Assembly: GCF_003336675.1 (NCBI RefSeq)
Contig: NZ_QPII01000001.1
Location: 434,001 to 498,000, forward strand
Length of the DNA stretch: 64,000 bases
DNA from: Billgrantia montanilacus
GTDB lineage: Bacteria; Pseudomonadota; Gammaproteobacteria; Pseudomonadales; Halomonadaceae
Direction: 5' to 3'
Shown here: one piece after another, positions 18,673-28,412 of the stretch
Layout: each line of letters starts with the position of its first letter
Numbering within the stretch: the first letter of the stretch is position 1
Notes under the pieces: generated by a model
The model's input: the letters and a program-made list of their open reading frames with translations, nothing else
Databases searched by the model: none
What the model was told of the DNA's origin: nothing
Position numbers and translations under genes: made by a program

Positions 18673-20928
18673 ATGACCATGGATATTCAGGTGGCGGAGG
18701 GCGACGTCGAACGCCTCTCGCTGCGCGAATACACCGAGAAGGCGTACCTCGACTACTCGATGTACGTGATCCTCGACCGGGCGCTGCCGCATATCGGCGA
18801 CGGCATGAAGCCGGTGCAGCGGCGCATCATCTACGCCATGCGCGAGCTGGCGCTGGGTGCCAACGCCAAGTACAAGAAGTCGGCGCGCACCGTCGGCGAT
18901 GTGCTGGGCAAGTTCCATCCCCACGGTGACAGCGCCTGCTACGAGGCAATGGTGCTGATGGCGCAGCCATTCAGCTACCGCTACCCGCTGGTGGACGGCC
19001 AGGGCAACTGGGGTAGCCCCGACGATCCCAAGTCCTTTGCCGCCATGCGCTACACCGAGGCGCGGCTGTCGAAGTTCGCCGAGGTGCTGCTCGCCGAACT
19101 GGGCCAGGGCACCGTGGACTGGACGCCCAACTTCGACGGCACCATGAACGAACCGGTGGTGCTGCCGGCGCGGTTGCCCCACGTGCTGCTCAACGGCGGT
19201 ACCGGCATCGCCGTAGGCATGGCCACCGATATACCGCCGCACAACGTCAGCGAAGTCGTCGAGGCCACCTGCCACCTGCTGCGTAATCCGGATGCCACCA
19301 CGGCGGATCTGGTCGAGTTCCTGCCGGCCCCCGATTTCCCCTCCAAGGCCGAGATCATCACGCCACGTGCCGACCTGCGCAAACTCTACGAGTGCGGCCG
19401 TGGCTCGGTGAAACTGCGGGCACGCTACGTCCTGGAGGAGGGAAAGGTCGTGGTCACCGCGCTGCCCTACCAGGTCAGCGGCTCCAAGATCCTGGAGCAG
19501 ATCGCCGCCCAGATGAACGCCAAGAAGCTGCCCATGGTAGCCGACCTGCGCGACGAGTCGACCCACGAGGATCCGACACGGCTGGTGATCGAGCCGCGCT
19601 CCAATCGGGTCGATATCGAGGCATTGATGGCGCACCTGTTCGCCACCACCGATCTCGAGAAGAACATCCGCGTCAATCTCAACGTCATCGGACTGGACGG
19701 CCGTCCGCGGGTGATGCCGCTGCCCGACATGCTCGGCGAGTGGCTGCGCTTTCGCCGCGCGACGGTACGCCGGCGCCTGGAGCATCGACTGGGCAAGGTG
19801 GAGGACCGGCTGCACATCCTCGAGGGCCTGCTGGCGGCCTACCTCAACCTCGACGAGGTGATCCGCATCATCCGCGAGGAGGATGAGCCCAAGGCCGAGC
19901 TGATGCGCGCCTTCGCACTCACCGATCGCCAGGCCGAAGCGATACTCGAGCTGCGCCTGCGCCACCTGGCCAAGCTCGAGGAGATGAAGATCCGTGGCGA
20001 GCAGGATGCCCTGGAGGAGGAGCGCAAGCGCCTGCAGGAACTGCTCGGTAACGAAGCCGCCCTGACTGACCTGATCGAGGAGGAGATCCGCGAGGCGGGG
20101 CGTGAGCACGGCGATGCGCGGCGTGCGCCGATCGTCGAGCGCGAGGAATCCCGGGCGCTGTCCGAGGTCGAGCTGATGGGGGCCGACCCCATCACCGTGG
20201 TGCTCTCCGAGAAGGGCTGGATTCGTGCCGCCAAGGGCCACGACATCGATCCCGAAGGGCTCTCCTACAAGTCTGGCGACCGCTTCGCGCTGGTGGCCCG
20301 AGGCAAGACGAATCAGCCGCTGGTACTGCTCGACGACACCGGGCGTGCCTATACCCTGGCGGCCCACAACCTGCCCAGCGCCAGGAGCCAAGGCGAGCCG
20401 GTGACCGGGCGAGCGAACGTGGTGGCGGGGGCCCACATGGCCGGGGTGATGCTGGCCCCGCCATCCACTCGTTATCTGCTTGTCTCCGATGGCGGCTACG
20501 GCTTTGTGGCGCGTCTCGAGGATCTGACCGGCAAGAACAAGTCGGGCAAGTCGGTGCTCTCGGTGCCCAAGGGCTGCCGTGTGATGGCACCGGTTCAGGT
20601 GCCGGAGGGGCAGGGTAGCTACGTGGCGGCGGTATCCAACGAGGGCCGCCTGCTGCTCTTCCCGCTCGACCAGCTGCCCGAGATGGCCAAGGGCAAGGGC
20701 AACAAGATGATCGATATCCCCGGCGCCCGCGCCGCTCGACGCGAGGAACTGGTGCGCGATATCACCGTGCTGCCCGAAGGGGCCGCGCTGGTGATCCATT
20801 CCGGCAAGCGCAAGTTGACGCTCAAGGCCGCCGAACTGGATTACTATCGTGGTGAGCGTGGCCGGCGTGGCAGCAAGCTGCCCCGCGGCCTGCAGAAGGT
20901 CGATAGGCTGGAAAGCTCGTCAGACTAA
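18673..20928 (+). CDS. parC: DNA topoisomerase IV subunit A ParC
   Basis: The DNA breakage-reunion subunit of topoisomerase IV, 751 residues. The catalytic Tyr is in '[15 protein letters not shown]'. The quinolone-determining region reads '[19 protein letters not shown]', with Ser and Glu at the positions equivalent to E. coli S80 and E84, so no classical resistance substitution is present. The winged-helix, tower and C-terminal beta-pinwheel regions are all covered. The start MTMDIQ at 18673 follows 'GAAAGAGGTCGATCA'. Another copy of the structured element begins 12 nt after the stop. Confidence 0.97.
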   Translation: MTMDIQVAEGDVERLSLREYTEKAYLDYSMYVILDRALPHIGDGMKPVQRRIIYAMRELALGANAKYKKSARTVGDVLGKFHPHGDSACYEAMVLMAQPFSYRYPLVDGQGNWGSPDDPKSFAAMRYTEARLSKFAEVLLAELGQGTVDWTPNFDGTMNEPVVLPARLPHVLLNGGTGIAVGMATDIPPHNVSEVVEATCHLLRNPDATTADLVEFLPAPDFPSKAEIITPRADLRKLYECGRGSVKLRARYVLEEGKVVVTALPYQVSGSKILEQIAAQMNAKKLPMVADLRDESTHEDPTRLVIEPRSNRVDIEALMAHLFATTDLEKNIRVNLNVIGLDGRPRVMPLPDMLGEWLRFRRATVRRRLEHRLGKVEDRLHILEGLLAAYLNLDEVIRIIREEDEPKAELMRAFALTDRQAEAILELRLRHLAKLEEMKIRGEQDALEEERKRLQELLGNEAALTDLIEEEIREAGREHGDARRAPIVEREESRALSEVELMGADPITVVLSEKGWIRAAKGHDIDPEGLSYKSGDRFALVARGKTNQPLVLLDDTGRAYTLAAHNLPSARSQGEPVTGRANVVAGAHMAGVMLAPPSTRYLLVSDGGYGFVARLEDLTGKNKSGKSVLSVPKGCRVMAPVQVPEGQGSYVAAVSNEGRLLLFPLDQLPEMAKGKGNKMIDIPGARAARREELVRDITVLPEGAALVIHSGKRKLTLKAAELDYYRGERGRRGSKLPRGLQKVDRLESSSD

Positions 20929-20939
20929 AGCCATAACCT

Positions 20940-21047
20940 GACGGCCAGGGGCAGGTCGAAGAGGAGGTCATTTGCCATGGATGGCAAATGTAGCGCCCAG
21001 GGATGGGTTCACAGCGCCTCCTCGGAGACCTGGCGCCGAAAGCCGTC
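20940..21047 (+). repeat. Structured intergenic element, copy 2 (parC-serB)
   Basis: Same architecture as copy 1. The closing stem here uses GACGGC/GCCGTC, CAGGTC/GACCTG and GAGGAGG/CCTCCTC. Hairpin 2 arms are CATTTGCC/GGCAAATG with loop ATGGAT; hairpin 3 is unchanged. It fills almost the whole parC-serB gap, ending 24 nt before the serB ATG. Confidence 0.85.
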
Positions 21048-21071
21048 CTATCAGCGTATCCTGAGGCATGC

Positions 21072-22298
21072 ATGACACGACGACTGCTGATTCGCGCCAC
21101 CGGCGCGGCACGACCCGGCCAGCTGGCCGGCCTGGGCCAGGCCATGGCGCGCAGCGGCGCGCGGCTGCTCGACATCAACCAGAGCGTGACCTTCGGCATG
21201 GTCTCGCTGGAGGCGCTGGTCGGGCTCGACCGGGAGAGCGACCTGGAGAGCGCCCTGAGTGCCGCCGGTGACACCCTGGGTCTCGAGATCCAGGCGATCC
21301 AGGTCAGCGCCGAGGATTACCAGCGCTGGAGCGTTCAGGCCAGCGAACCGCGGCTGATCCTGACCCTGCTGGCACCGCACCTGCCTGCCGGCATTCTCGC
21401 CGAAGTCGGCGCACTCACCGCCGAGCATGGCTTGACCGTGGAGCTGATCCATCGTCTCTCCGGCCGTGAGCCGTTGGATGGTGGCGTACCCCGGGATCAC
21501 CACACCCAGGGCGCCTGCGTCGAGTGCTGGCTGCGCGGCGAGGAAGTGGATCTCGACGCGCTGCGCGAGAAGGCGCTGGCGCTGGGTGCCATGCATGGCG
21601 TCGACATCGCCATCCAGGAGGATTCCATCTGGCGCCGGCATCGCCGCCTGGTCTGCTTCGACATGGACTCGACCCTGATCCAGGCCGAAGTGATCGACGA
21701 GCTGGCGCGCCGCCATGGTGTCTACGACGAAGTGGCCGAGATCACCGAGCGCGCTATGCGCGGGGAACTGGACTTTCAGCAGAGCTTCCGTGAACGCATG
21801 GCGAAGCTCAAGGGCCTCGACGAGACCGTGCTCGCCGAGATCGCCGAATCCCTGCCGATGATGGATGGCGTCGAGCGGTTGATGTACCACCTCAAGCGGC
21901 TGGGTTATCGCACGGTGATCCTGTCCGGTGGTTTCACGTACTTCGCACGCCACCTGCAGCAGAAGCTCGGCTTCGACGAGGTGCATGCCAATGAGCTGCT
22001 GATCGAGAACGGCAGGGTGACCGGCGAGGTTCGCGAGCCGATACTCGATGCCAACCGCAAGGCCGATCTGCTGCGCGAAATTGCCGCGCGCGAAGGCCTG
22101 ACACTGGAGCAGACCATCGCCGTGGGCGACGGTGCCAACGACCTGAAGATGCTTGCCACCGCGGGGCTGGGCATCGCCTTTCGCGCCAAGCCTCTGGTGC
22201 GCAGCCAGGCACGACAGTCGATCTCGACCCTGGGCATCGATGCCGTGCTCTACCTGATGGGCTATCGGCAGGTGGACCTGGAAGACGAGGGACGCTGA
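21072..22298 (+). CDS. serB: Phosphoserine phosphatase SerB
   Basis: Catalyses the last step of serine synthesis, dephosphorylating O-phosphoserine. The 408-residue protein is the long form with N-terminal ACT-like regulatory sequence (about residues 1-180) and a C-terminal HAD domain. HAD motifs are 'CFDMDSTLIQAEVIDELA' (motif I), 'VILSGGFTYFA' (motif II) and 'AVGDGANDLKMLATAGLGI' (motifs III/IV). I chose the ATG at 21072 (MTRRLLIRAT) because the upstream in-frame stretch lies inside the intergenic element. Confidence 0.94.
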   Translation: MTRRLLIRATGAARPGQLAGLGQAMARSGARLLDINQSVTFGMVSLEALVGLDRESDLESALSAAGDTLGLEIQAIQVSAEDYQRWSVQASEPRLILTLLAPHLPAGILAEVGALTAEHGLTVELIHRLSGREPLDGGVPRDHHTQGACVECWLRGEEVDLDALREKALALGAMHGVDIAIQEDSIWRRHRRLVCFDMDSTLIQAEVIDELARRHGVYDEVAEITERAMRGELDFQQSFRERMAKLKGLDETVLAEIAESLPMMDGVERLMYHLKRLGYRTVILSGGFTYFARHLQQKLGFDEVHANELLIENGRVTGEVREPILDANRKADLLREIAAREGLTLEQTIAVGDGANDLKMLATAGLGIAFRAKPLVRSQARQSISTLGIDAVLYLMGYRQVDLEDEGR

Positions 22299-22361
22299 AG
22301 CGCTGGTTCCAGGAGGCTTTCTGGCTTACCTTCGAAGAACCCCACCAGACCGGAGGTCGCC

Positions 22362-22619
22362 ATGCCCCAACCGCGTTTCACTACCGAGCAACTCGAAGAG
22401 CTCAATATTCTCTGTCTCTACAACCTGGATACGACCCAGGAGGGGATCAAGGTTCACTCCAATGCTGCGCCCGAGGCCATTGCCGCCGCAGGGCGTCTCT
22501 ACACCAAGGGCCTGGTGACCCAGGCCGATGGCGGCTACATGACCCCGCTGGGAAGGGAAGCGGCCCAGCATGCCCAGGATCTGCTGGGCCTGCTTGCTCC
22601 CGCCGACCTCACTACCTGA
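22362..22619 (+). CDS. TIGR02647-family small protein
   Basis: An 85-residue protein starting MPQPRFTTEQLEELNILCL, with a compact helical fold and 'GLVTQADGGYMTPLGREAA', matching the TIGR02647 family found in Pseudomonas-like bacteria. It resembles a winged-helix DNA-binding unit, but no function is proven. It has a clear GGAGG ribosome-binding site and lies 63 bp after serB. Confidence 0.8.
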   Translation: MPQPRFTTEQLEELNILCLYNLDTTQEGIKVHSNAAPEAIAAAGRLYTKGLVTQADGGYMTPLGREAAQHAQDLLGLLAPADLTT

Positions 22620-22649
22620 CGGCCCACCGCCGAACATCTGTCGCCTCGC

Positions 22650-22676
22650 ACCCGACCGGGAACAGCCCGGCCGGGT
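22650..22676. terminator. Possible hairpin between convergent genes
   Basis: ACCCGACCGGG (22650-22660) pairs with CCCGGCCGGGT (22666-22676) with one A-C mismatch and a 5-nt loop. It sits between the converging TIGR02647 and SDR genes, where a bidirectional terminator would be expected, but neither side has a strong T-tract. Confidence 0.4.
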
Positions 22677-22706
22677 TCGGCGTGGTTTCCAGGGCTGAGA
22701 CAGGCG

Positions 22707-23561
22707 TCAGGTATTGAGCACGACCCCGCCATTGAGGTGCAATGTCTGGCCGCTCATGTAGGAGGACTCCTCGCAGGCCAGGTAGACATAGGCGGGGCCC
22801 ATCTCGGAGGGCTGACCGGCACGGTCCATCGGTACCTGTCCGCCGAACTTGGCCACCTTTTCCTCGGGGAAACTCGCCGGGATCAACGGTGTCCAAACCG
22901 GGCCTGGCGCCACGGCGTTGACCCGGATGCCCTTGTCGGCAAGTGATACCGCCAGCGAACGCACCAATCCCTGAATGGCGCCCTTGGTGGCGGTATAGTC
23001 GATAAGGGTGTCATTGCCCTTGAAGGCGTTGATCGATGAGGTGCAGATGATCACGTCGCCCTCGTGCATGTGGGGAAGCGCTGCCTGGGTCAGGTAGAAG
23101 TGGCTGAAGACGTTGGTCTGGAAGGTGCGCTGCAGCTGTTCCGGCGGGATATCAGTAATGTCATCCCAGTCGTACTGCTCGGCCGAGTTGTGTACCAGGA
23201 TATTGACCTTGCCGAATTCCGCCATGGTCCTGTCGATGATGTCATGGCAGAAATCCGGCTCGCCCACATCGCCTTTCAGTACCAGACAGCGGCGGCCTTC
23301 GGCTTCGATCAGGGCTCGGGTTTCCCGTGCATCCGTGCCCTCTTCCAGGTGCACGATAACGCTATCGGCGCCTTCGCGGGCATAGTGCACGGCAACGGCG
23401 CGACCGATACCGCTGTCGCCACCGGTGATGATTGCCACCTTGTCCTTGAGCTTGTCGGCGCCGCGGTAACTCTGGCGAATGTATTCGGGTCTGGGCTCCA
23501 TGAGATGTTCATCGCCCGGCTGGGATGACTGCTCCTGGGGAGGCTGTTTCTGTTCGCTCAT
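22707..23561 (-). CDS. SDR-family oxidoreductase (YghA-like)
   Basis: A 284-residue NAD(P)-dependent short-chain dehydrogenase. The N-terminal 40 residues are Gln/Pro-rich ('QPPQEQSSQPGDEHLMEPRP'), as in the YghA/general-stress SDR group. The cofactor motif is 'TGGDSGIGRAVAVHYA'; the catalytic set is Ser in 'ICTSSINAF' and 'YTATKGA' (YxxxK). The usual NNA segment reads 'HNSAEQ'. The substrate is unknown; relatives often sit with stress genes. It diverges from the sodium-channel gene. Confidence 0.85.
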   Translation of the reverse strand: MSEQKQPPQEQSSQPGDEHLMEPRPEYIRQSYRGADKLKDKVAIITGGDSGIGRAVAVHYAREGADSVIVHLEEGTDARETRALIEAEGRRCLVLKGDVGEPDFCHDIIDRTMAEFGKVNILVHNSAEQYDWDDITDIPPEQLQRTFQTNVFSHFYLTQAALPHMHEGDVIICTSSINAFKGNDTLIDYTATKGAIQGLVRSLAVSLADKGIRVNAVAPGPVWTPLIPASFPEEKVAKFGGQVPMDRAGQPSEMGPAYVYLACEESSYMSGQTLHLNGGVVLNT

Positions 23562-23807
23562 GTGCGGGACTCCTTTTCCGTTCGCACGAACCAGTACTAG
23601 GAACGTAGGCGAGTCCGGCCGGCTCTCACAAGGAAATGGCGTAAATAATCGTTTCGTTATAGTAATTTGCGGTCAGTTGCGGAGGGTGGCGGCGGGCGAT
23701 ATGACCGGCGGCCAAAAATGACCGCCCGTATACGCAGTCCGCTGCATGGTAAGATCGCGCCGCAGTATCTTCTTCAAGACCCAGTCTGGCATGAGATTGA
23801 CACACCC

Positions 23808-24638
23808 ATGAGCGCTTCCTTTGCTACCTGGCGCATCCGCTTCGAACAGCTGCGCGCCAACAAGTTTTTTGAACTCACGGTGATCACCATCATCGTGCTC
23901 TCGGCACTACTGATCGGCGCCCGCACCTACGAGGAAGTCTCCCGTTTCCAGCAGGCACTGCTGGTGATGGACGTGGCCGTTACGGTATTTTTCCTGGTGG
24001 AGATACTGATCCGCATGGCGGCGGAGAAGCGTCTTCGCGACTTCTTCAGGAACGGCTGGAATGTCTTCGATTTCCTGATCGTCACCGCCAGCCTGATCCC
24101 CATGGATGACTCGGAAATGGTGCTGCTGGCCCGCCTCCTGCGCATCTTCCGGGTGATGCGCCTGGTTTCGATGATTCCCGAACTGCGCATGTTGATGGCA
24201 GCGCTGTTCAAGTCGATCCCACGCATGGGATACGTGGTGCTGCTGATGTTCATCATCTTCTATATCTATGGGGCTATCGGCAGCTTCCTGTTTCATGATG
24301 TGGACGAGCGGCTCTGGGGCAATATCTCGCTGGCGATGCTTACCCTGTTCCAGGTGGCCACCTTCGAGAGCTGGGCAACGGCGGTGCTCTACCCGACCAT
24401 GGAGCACTACCCCTATGCCTGGATATTCTTCCTGACCTTCATCTTTCTCAATGCATTCATCTTTCTCAACATGATGATCGGCATCGTGCTGGACGTGATG
24501 CAGAAGGAGAGCTTGGCGATCGAGCTGGAGAGTGGCACGGGCGAGGCAGCCGAGTTGCACGGCCTGCGCGACGACGTGCGCGAGCTGCGCAATCAGCTGT
24601 CGCGGATGGAGGCGATGCTGGAGCGGAGGGAGGGATGA
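23808..24638 (+). CDS. BacNaV-type voltage-gated sodium channel
   Basis: A 276-residue single-domain channel subunit expected to form a tetramer in the inner membrane. S1-S4 occupy roughly residues 18-130, with a charged S4 'LLARLLRIFRVMRLVSMIP' carrying regularly spaced Arg. S5, pore and S6 follow, with the pore sequence 'TLFQVATFESWATAV'; the known NaChBac filter is TLESWAS, so the Glu-Ser-Trp core is kept and the Leu is Phe here. S6 ends 'NMMIGIVLDVM', and the C-terminus 'LRDDVRELRNQLSRMEAML' looks like the four-helix coiled coil. The ATG at 23808 is chosen; the preceding 47 codons are not channel-like. Confidence 0.88.
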   Translation: MSASFATWRIRFEQLRANKFFELTVITIIVLSALLIGARTYEEVSRFQQALLVMDVAVTVFFLVEILIRMAAEKRLRDFFRNGWNVFDFLIVTASLIPMDDSEMVLLARLLRIFRVMRLVSMIPELRMLMAALFKSIPRMGYVVLLMFIIFYIYGAIGSFLFHDVDERLWGNISLAMLTLFQVATFESWATAVLYPTMEHYPYAWIFFLTFIFLNAFIFLNMMIGIVLDVMQKESLAIELESGTGEAAELHGLRDDVRELRNQLSRMEAMLERREG

Positions 24639-24727
24639 GCACCTAATATAGAAGGAACGGGATCGTCCGCAACCAGGCCAAGCCTCGATGAACGTGGGCC
24701 GGGCCCGAAGGGAATCAGGAGAAAAGC

Positions 24728-25771
24728 GTGACCGCTTCGAACTTACCGATGGCAAGACCGTTTCTACCCCCCTATCTGCTCGAGCGTGTCGCCACTGGCG
24801 GCAGCGCGAGATTGCGCGAGTGCGCACGCCATACGCTGCTCGTCGATAGCCGGTTTCGCGCCCGCGCCGGGGCGGTGACGCTGCCGCCGGGCAGCGAGCG
24901 TCGGGGCGAGCCGGCCCGCTATGTTCATTCGGCCGAGCAGCAGCAGGTGCTGCCGGGCAAGTTGGTGCGCCGTGAAGGGCAGGGCGAGAGCGGTGATTCG
25001 GCCATCGATGAGGCCTATCACGGCCTGGGTGCCACCTATCGCCTGTTCTGGGAGGTCTATCGTCGTCACTCCCTCGATGACCAGGGCATGGCATTGCTGG
25101 CAACCGTGCATTATGGCAAGGAGTACGAGAACGCCTTCTGGGACGGTAACCAGATGGTCTTCGGTGACGGCGATGGGGAGCTCTTCAATCGCTTCACTAT
25201 CGCCGTCGATATTATCGCCCACGAATTGACCCACGGCGTCATCCAGCACGAGGCGGCGCTGGAGTATGCCTATCAGGCCGGGGCCCTCAACGAGTCGCTT
25301 TCGGACGTCTTCGGCACCCTTGTCAAACAGTATCAAGGGGAACAGCGAGTCGAGCAGGCCGATTGGTTGGTCGGCGAGGGCCTGTTCACGGACCGAGTCG
25401 CCGGCCGAGCCCTTCGCTCCATGGCCGAGCCCGGAACGGCCTACGACGATCCCCTGCTTGGCAGCGATCCTCAGCCCGGGCACATGAATGACCTGGTCGA
25501 GACCCATGAGGACAACGGCGGGGTGCATATCAACTCGGGAATCCCCAATCGCGCCTTCCATCTGGCGGCCATGGCTCTGGGCGGTCATGCCTGGGAACGT
25601 GCGGGATGGGTCTGGTACGACACCCTGGTCGACCAACGGCTGGGCCGCAACAGCGATTTCGCCACCTTTGCCGGGCTGACACAGGATAACGCCGCCAGGC
25701 GGTTCGGCGCGACGAGCGAGGTCGCCGAGGCGGTGCTTGCAGCCTGGCGCACCGTGGGCGTATTGCCTTGA
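24728..25771 (+). CDS. Protealysin-like M4 metallopeptidase
   Basis: A 347-residue zinc endopeptidase of the thermolysin family. The short propeptide with 'PFLPPYLLERVA' matches the protealysin type, and no signal peptide is visible, as in protealysin itself. Catalytic motifs are 'IIAHELTHGVIQHEA' (HExxH), 'GALNESLSDVFG' (third zinc ligand Glu) and 'GGVHINSGIPNRAF' (transition-state His). The stop overlaps the next gene by 4 bp, pairing the enzyme with a probable inhibitor. A GTG start is used at 24728. Confidence 0.9.
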   Translation: MTASNLPMARPFLPPYLLERVATGGSARLRECARHTLLVDSRFRARAGAVTLPPGSERRGEPARYVHSAEQQQVLPGKLVRREGQGESGDSAIDEAYHGLGATYRLFWEVYRRHSLDDQGMALLATVHYGKEYENAFWDGNQMVFGDGDGELFNRFTIAVDIIAHELTHGVIQHEAALEYAYQAGALNESLSDVFGTLVKQYQGEQRVEQADWLVGEGLFTDRVAGRALRSMAEPGTAYDDPLLGSDPQPGHMNDLVETHEDNGGVHINSGIPNRAFHLAAMALGGHAWERAGWVWYDTLVDQRLGRNSDFATFAGLTQDNAARRFGATSEVAEAVLAAWRTVGVLP

Positions 25772-26127
25772 TAAGGGGCCAGGCGGAAGAGCCGCCCGCG
25801 CTGAGGCCAGGGCTTGTGCTGCGCCTTAGCCGCGAGGGTGGCCTCGCCCATTTTCCCGGACTAGCGCGTCCCCGCTGCGTCCATTGCACTGGTTGCAGCG
25901 AGGAGCAGCTTGGCGAACTGCAGTCCCTGTTGCTGGCGTTGCCTGGAGCATCCGTCGCGGAGGCCGGCAACGACCGTCGCCGGTTCTGCGTGGCGCTGGT
26001 GGGCGAAGGGGGCGAGGTCCTCTGGTCCCAGGTAGTCGCCGAGGAGTCGGCGCCGCAGGCGCTTCTGGCGTGGTGGCGCAGGGCCGAAATCGCGCCATTG
26101 CAGAAGAAGACGGACGGTCAAGCTTGA
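25768..26127 (+). CDS. Emfourin-like inhibitor of M4 peptidase
   Basis: A 119-residue protein whose TTG start (25768) overlaps the protease stop. It contains 'LRLSREGGLAHFPGLARP' near the N-terminus, resembling the beta-strand-Gly-Gly pattern of emfourin, and is of similar size. Emfourins are slow-binding inhibitors encoded directly after protealysin-like genes, so the genomic context strongly supports the call even though similarity by eye is modest. Co-translation would keep the cytosolic protease in check. Confidence 0.72.
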   Translation: MIRGQAEEPPALRPGLVLRLSREGGLAHFPGLARPRCVHCTGCSEEQLGELQSLLLALPGASVAEAGNDRRRFCVALVGEGGEVLWSQVVAEESAPQALLAWWRRAEIAPLQKKTDGQA

Positions 26128-26158
26128 CAAGCAGGCGCCAGACTGATTTTCTAGAGGC

Positions 26159-26215
26159 ATGAAACTGTCATTTCGCCGCCTCAGCCTGGACCTACGACTA
26201 CTAACCGGCCTTTGA
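26159..26215 (+). CDS. leuL: leu leader peptide (LeuL-type)
   Basis: An 18-codon open frame, ATG at 26159 and TGA at 26213-26215, encoding MKLSFRRLSLDLRLLTGL. Seven of 18 codons are Leu, including three CTA codons clustered at positions 12, 14 and 15 with one Arg between, as expected for a ribosome-stalling leader. AGAGG lies just before the ATG. A TTGACA at 26124-26129 with TTTTCT 17 bp later could be the promoter, but would start transcription almost at the ATG. Its position before leuA and the downstream terminator give it meaning. Confidence 0.75.
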   Translation: MKLSFRRLSLDLRLLTGL

Positions 26216-26360
26216 ACGCGCCGGGCGATGCCGTGCATCGCTATTTCTTGTCCAGGTCAGTCGAGGTACCGAAATGTCATACTTCCCCGTCTCCATTCGT
26301 AGCAGCCGTTGTTCCGACGCGATCGTATCTGGTCGCGCCCAGCGGTGCGCCAGTGATTTC

Positions 26361-26403
26361 AGCGCCCCGGCATGCCTAGTGCAGCCGGGGCGCTTCCGTT
26401 TCT
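26361..26403 (+). terminator. leuA attenuator terminator
   Basis: An 11-bp perfect stem AGCGCCCCGGC/GCCGGGGCGCT (26361-26371 with 26384-26394) and a 12-nt loop, followed by the T-rich TCCGTTTCT. It lies about 145 nt after the leader stop and 100 nt before leuA, the expected place for a transcription attenuator. The gap between leader and stem presumably holds the competing antiterminator, which I did not resolve. The rest of this 375-bp non-coding region shows no other gene. Confidence 0.75.
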
Positions 26404-26502
26404 GCGCCATATCGCGTAGCCGGACTCCCCCTATTCCCGACACCACCTCAATGCCGCCCCGTATCCAGAACCCCAAAGCGCCTACCCAGGGAGAAAGCCG
26501 CC

Positions 26503-28218
26503 ATGATGCTCGATAACCCCGCCGCCAAGTACCGTCCCTTCGTCGCCGTCGATCTGCCCGATCGCCAGTGGCCGAGCAAACGCATCGAGACACCGCCGCT
26601 GTGGTGCAGTGTTGACCTGCGTGATGGCAACCAGGCGCTGATCGATCCCATGGATCATGAGCGCAAGCAACGTTTCTTCGACCTCCTGGTGAAGATTGGC
26701 TTCAAGGAGATCGAGGTCGGCTTTCCTTCGGCATCCCAGACCGATTTCGATTTCGTCCGTGCCCTGGTCGAGCAGGACAAGGTGCCCGATGACGTGAGCA
26801 TCCAGGTGTTGACCCAGGCGCGCCCGCACCTGATCGACCGTACCTTCGAGTCCCTGAAGGGTGCCAAGAACGCCATCGTCCACGTCTACAACGCGACCGA
26901 CCCGGTTTTTCGCCGCGACGTGTTCGGTGTCAGCAAGGAGGAGTGCATCGGCATCGCCGTGGACGCCACCACGCAGATCCGGCAGCGCATGAGCGAAGCA
27001 TCCGAAACCAACTGGACCTTCCAGTACTCGCCGGAGCTGTTCACCACCACCGAGATGGACTTTGCCAAGGAGGTGGTGGAGGCGGTGATGGAGGCCTACG
27101 GCGCAACCCCCGAGAAGCCGATGATCGTCAACCTGCCGGCCACCGTGGAGGCCGCCACGCCCAACAACTACGCCGACCAGGTGGAGTGGTTCTGTCGCAA
27201 CGTGACACACCGCGACAGCCTGATCGTCAGCGTCCACCCGCACAACGACCGGGGTACCGGCGTGGCGGCGGCCGAGCTGACCGTAATGGCTGGCGCCGAC
27301 CGGGTCGAAGGTACCCTGTTCGGCAACGGCGAGCGCACCGGCAATGTCGACATCGTGACGCTCGCCATGAACCTCTACACCCAGGGTGTTCATCCCGGCC
27401 TCGATTTCTCCAACATCACGCCGATCATGCGCGAGGTGGAGTACTGCAATCAGCTGCCGGTACATCCGCGCCACCCCTATGTGGGCGATCTGGTCTTCAC
27501 CGCCTTCTCCGGCTCCCACCAGGATGCGATCAAGAAAGGCATGGCGGTGCGTCGTGCCGACCCCGAGGCGGTCTGGGAGGTTCCCTACCTGCCCATCGAT
27601 CCCCTCGACGTGGGACGCAGCTACGAGGCGGTGATCCGCGTCAACAGCCAGTCGGGTAAGGGCGGCATCTCTTATCTGCTCGAGCAGGAGCACGGCATCG
27701 AGCTGCCGCGCCGGCTCTCCATCGAATTCAGCCACGTCGTCCAGGAGGTCGCCGACCGTACGGCCAAGGAGATCACTTCCCAGATGATCTACCAGGCCTT
27801 CGCCGACGAGTACCTCGAGAAGCGCGACCCCATGGCCCTGGTCAATCACCGGCTCTCCTCCGATTCGGACAGCCCCAGGGTTCATCTGGAAGCTCAGGTC
27901 GAGCAGCAGGGCGAGCGATTGACCATACACGGCGAAGGAAACGGCCCGCTGGCGGCCTTCGTTCGCGCGTTGGCGGCGGAAGGCAATGACGTGGAAATCA
28001 TTGACTACCACGAGCACTCCCGCGGCCAGGGTGCCGACGCGGAGGCGATCGCCTATGTGGAGGTGCGTATCGAGGGCGAGGCGGTGTTCGGCGTCGGTAT
28101 CGACGAGAGCATCACGACCGCGTCCATGAAGGCGGTGATCAGCGCCATCAACCGGTACGCCTCCACCCAGCCGCCGGCCGCCAACGTGACCGCAGCGACT
28201 CTGGAGGAAGTGAAGTAA
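26503..28218 (+). CDS. leuA: 2-isopropylmalate synthase LeuA
   Basis: Condenses acetyl-CoA with 2-oxoisovalerate, the first committed step of leucine synthesis. The 571 residues match the LeuA type 2 group. The catalytic barrel has '[18 protein letters not shown]' (RDGNQ) and metal ligands in '[19 protein letters not shown]'; '[18 protein letters not shown]' is also typical. The C-terminal regulatory domain ('[19 protein letters not shown]') mediates leucine feedback. It is controlled at the RNA level by the leader and attenuator upstream; no other leu genes are adjacent. Confidence 0.96.
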   Translation: MMLDNPAAKYRPFVAVDLPDRQWPSKRIETPPLWCSVDLRDGNQALIDPMDHERKQRFFDLLVKIGFKEIEVGFPSASQTDFDFVRALVEQDKVPDDVSIQVLTQARPHLIDRTFESLKGAKNAIVHVYNATDPVFRRDVFGVSKEECIGIAVDATTQIRQRMSEASETNWTFQYSPELFTTTEMDFAKEVVEAVMEAYGATPEKPMIVNLPATVEAATPNNYADQVEWFCRNVTHRDSLIVSVHPHNDRGTGVAAAELTVMAGADRVEGTLFGNGERTGNVDIVTLAMNLYTQGVHPGLDFSNITPIMREVEYCNQLPVHPRHPYVGDLVFTAFSGSHQDAIKKGMAVRRADPEAVWEVPYLPIDPLDVGRSYEAVIRVNSQSGKGGISYLLEQEHGIELPRRLSIEFSHVVQEVADRTAKEITSQMIYQAFADEYLEKRDPMALVNHRLSSDSDSPRVHLEAQVEQQGERLTIHGEGNGPLAAFVRALAAEGNDVEIIDYHEHSRGQGADAEAIAYVEVRIEGEAVFGVGIDESITTASMKAVISAINRYASTQPPAANVTAATLEEVK

Positions 28219-28251
28219 GAACAACCGATCGCTCTAGGTGATCGATGCGTC

Positions 28252-28360
28252 GCGGCTTTTCGGCGACGGGTCTAGGCGGAGGCGCTGTGAACCCATCCCT
28301 GGGCGCTACATCCTTCATCCCTGAAGGATGACCTCCGCTTCGACCCGTCCCCGGCGCCGC
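28252..28360 (-). repeat. Structured intergenic element, copy 3 (leuA-epmB)
   Basis: Read on the minus strand the element starts 52 nt after the epmB stop. The closing stem includes GCGGC/GCCGC, GACGGGTC/GACCCGTC (the others mostly have GACAGG/CCTGTC) and GCGGAGG/CCTCCGC. Hairpin 2 arms are CATCCTTC/GAAGGATG with loop AGGGAT; hairpin 3 is unchanged. It lies between convergent leuA and epmB. Confidence 0.85.
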
Positions 28361-28412
28361 TAGTGCCAAAGAATGCCCATTGGCTTATGCCCGCCGTCGC
28401 TGGTTTTGGAGC

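Noticed and set aside
18670..20799. Long minus-strand open frame (about 709 codons) opposite parC
   Set aside because: Same reasoning: antisense shadow of a highly conserved gene, with no family features.
26482..28224. Long minus-strand open frame (about 580 codons) opposite leuA
   Set aside because: Shadow of leuA; composition is His/Gly/Leu-rich without any domain.
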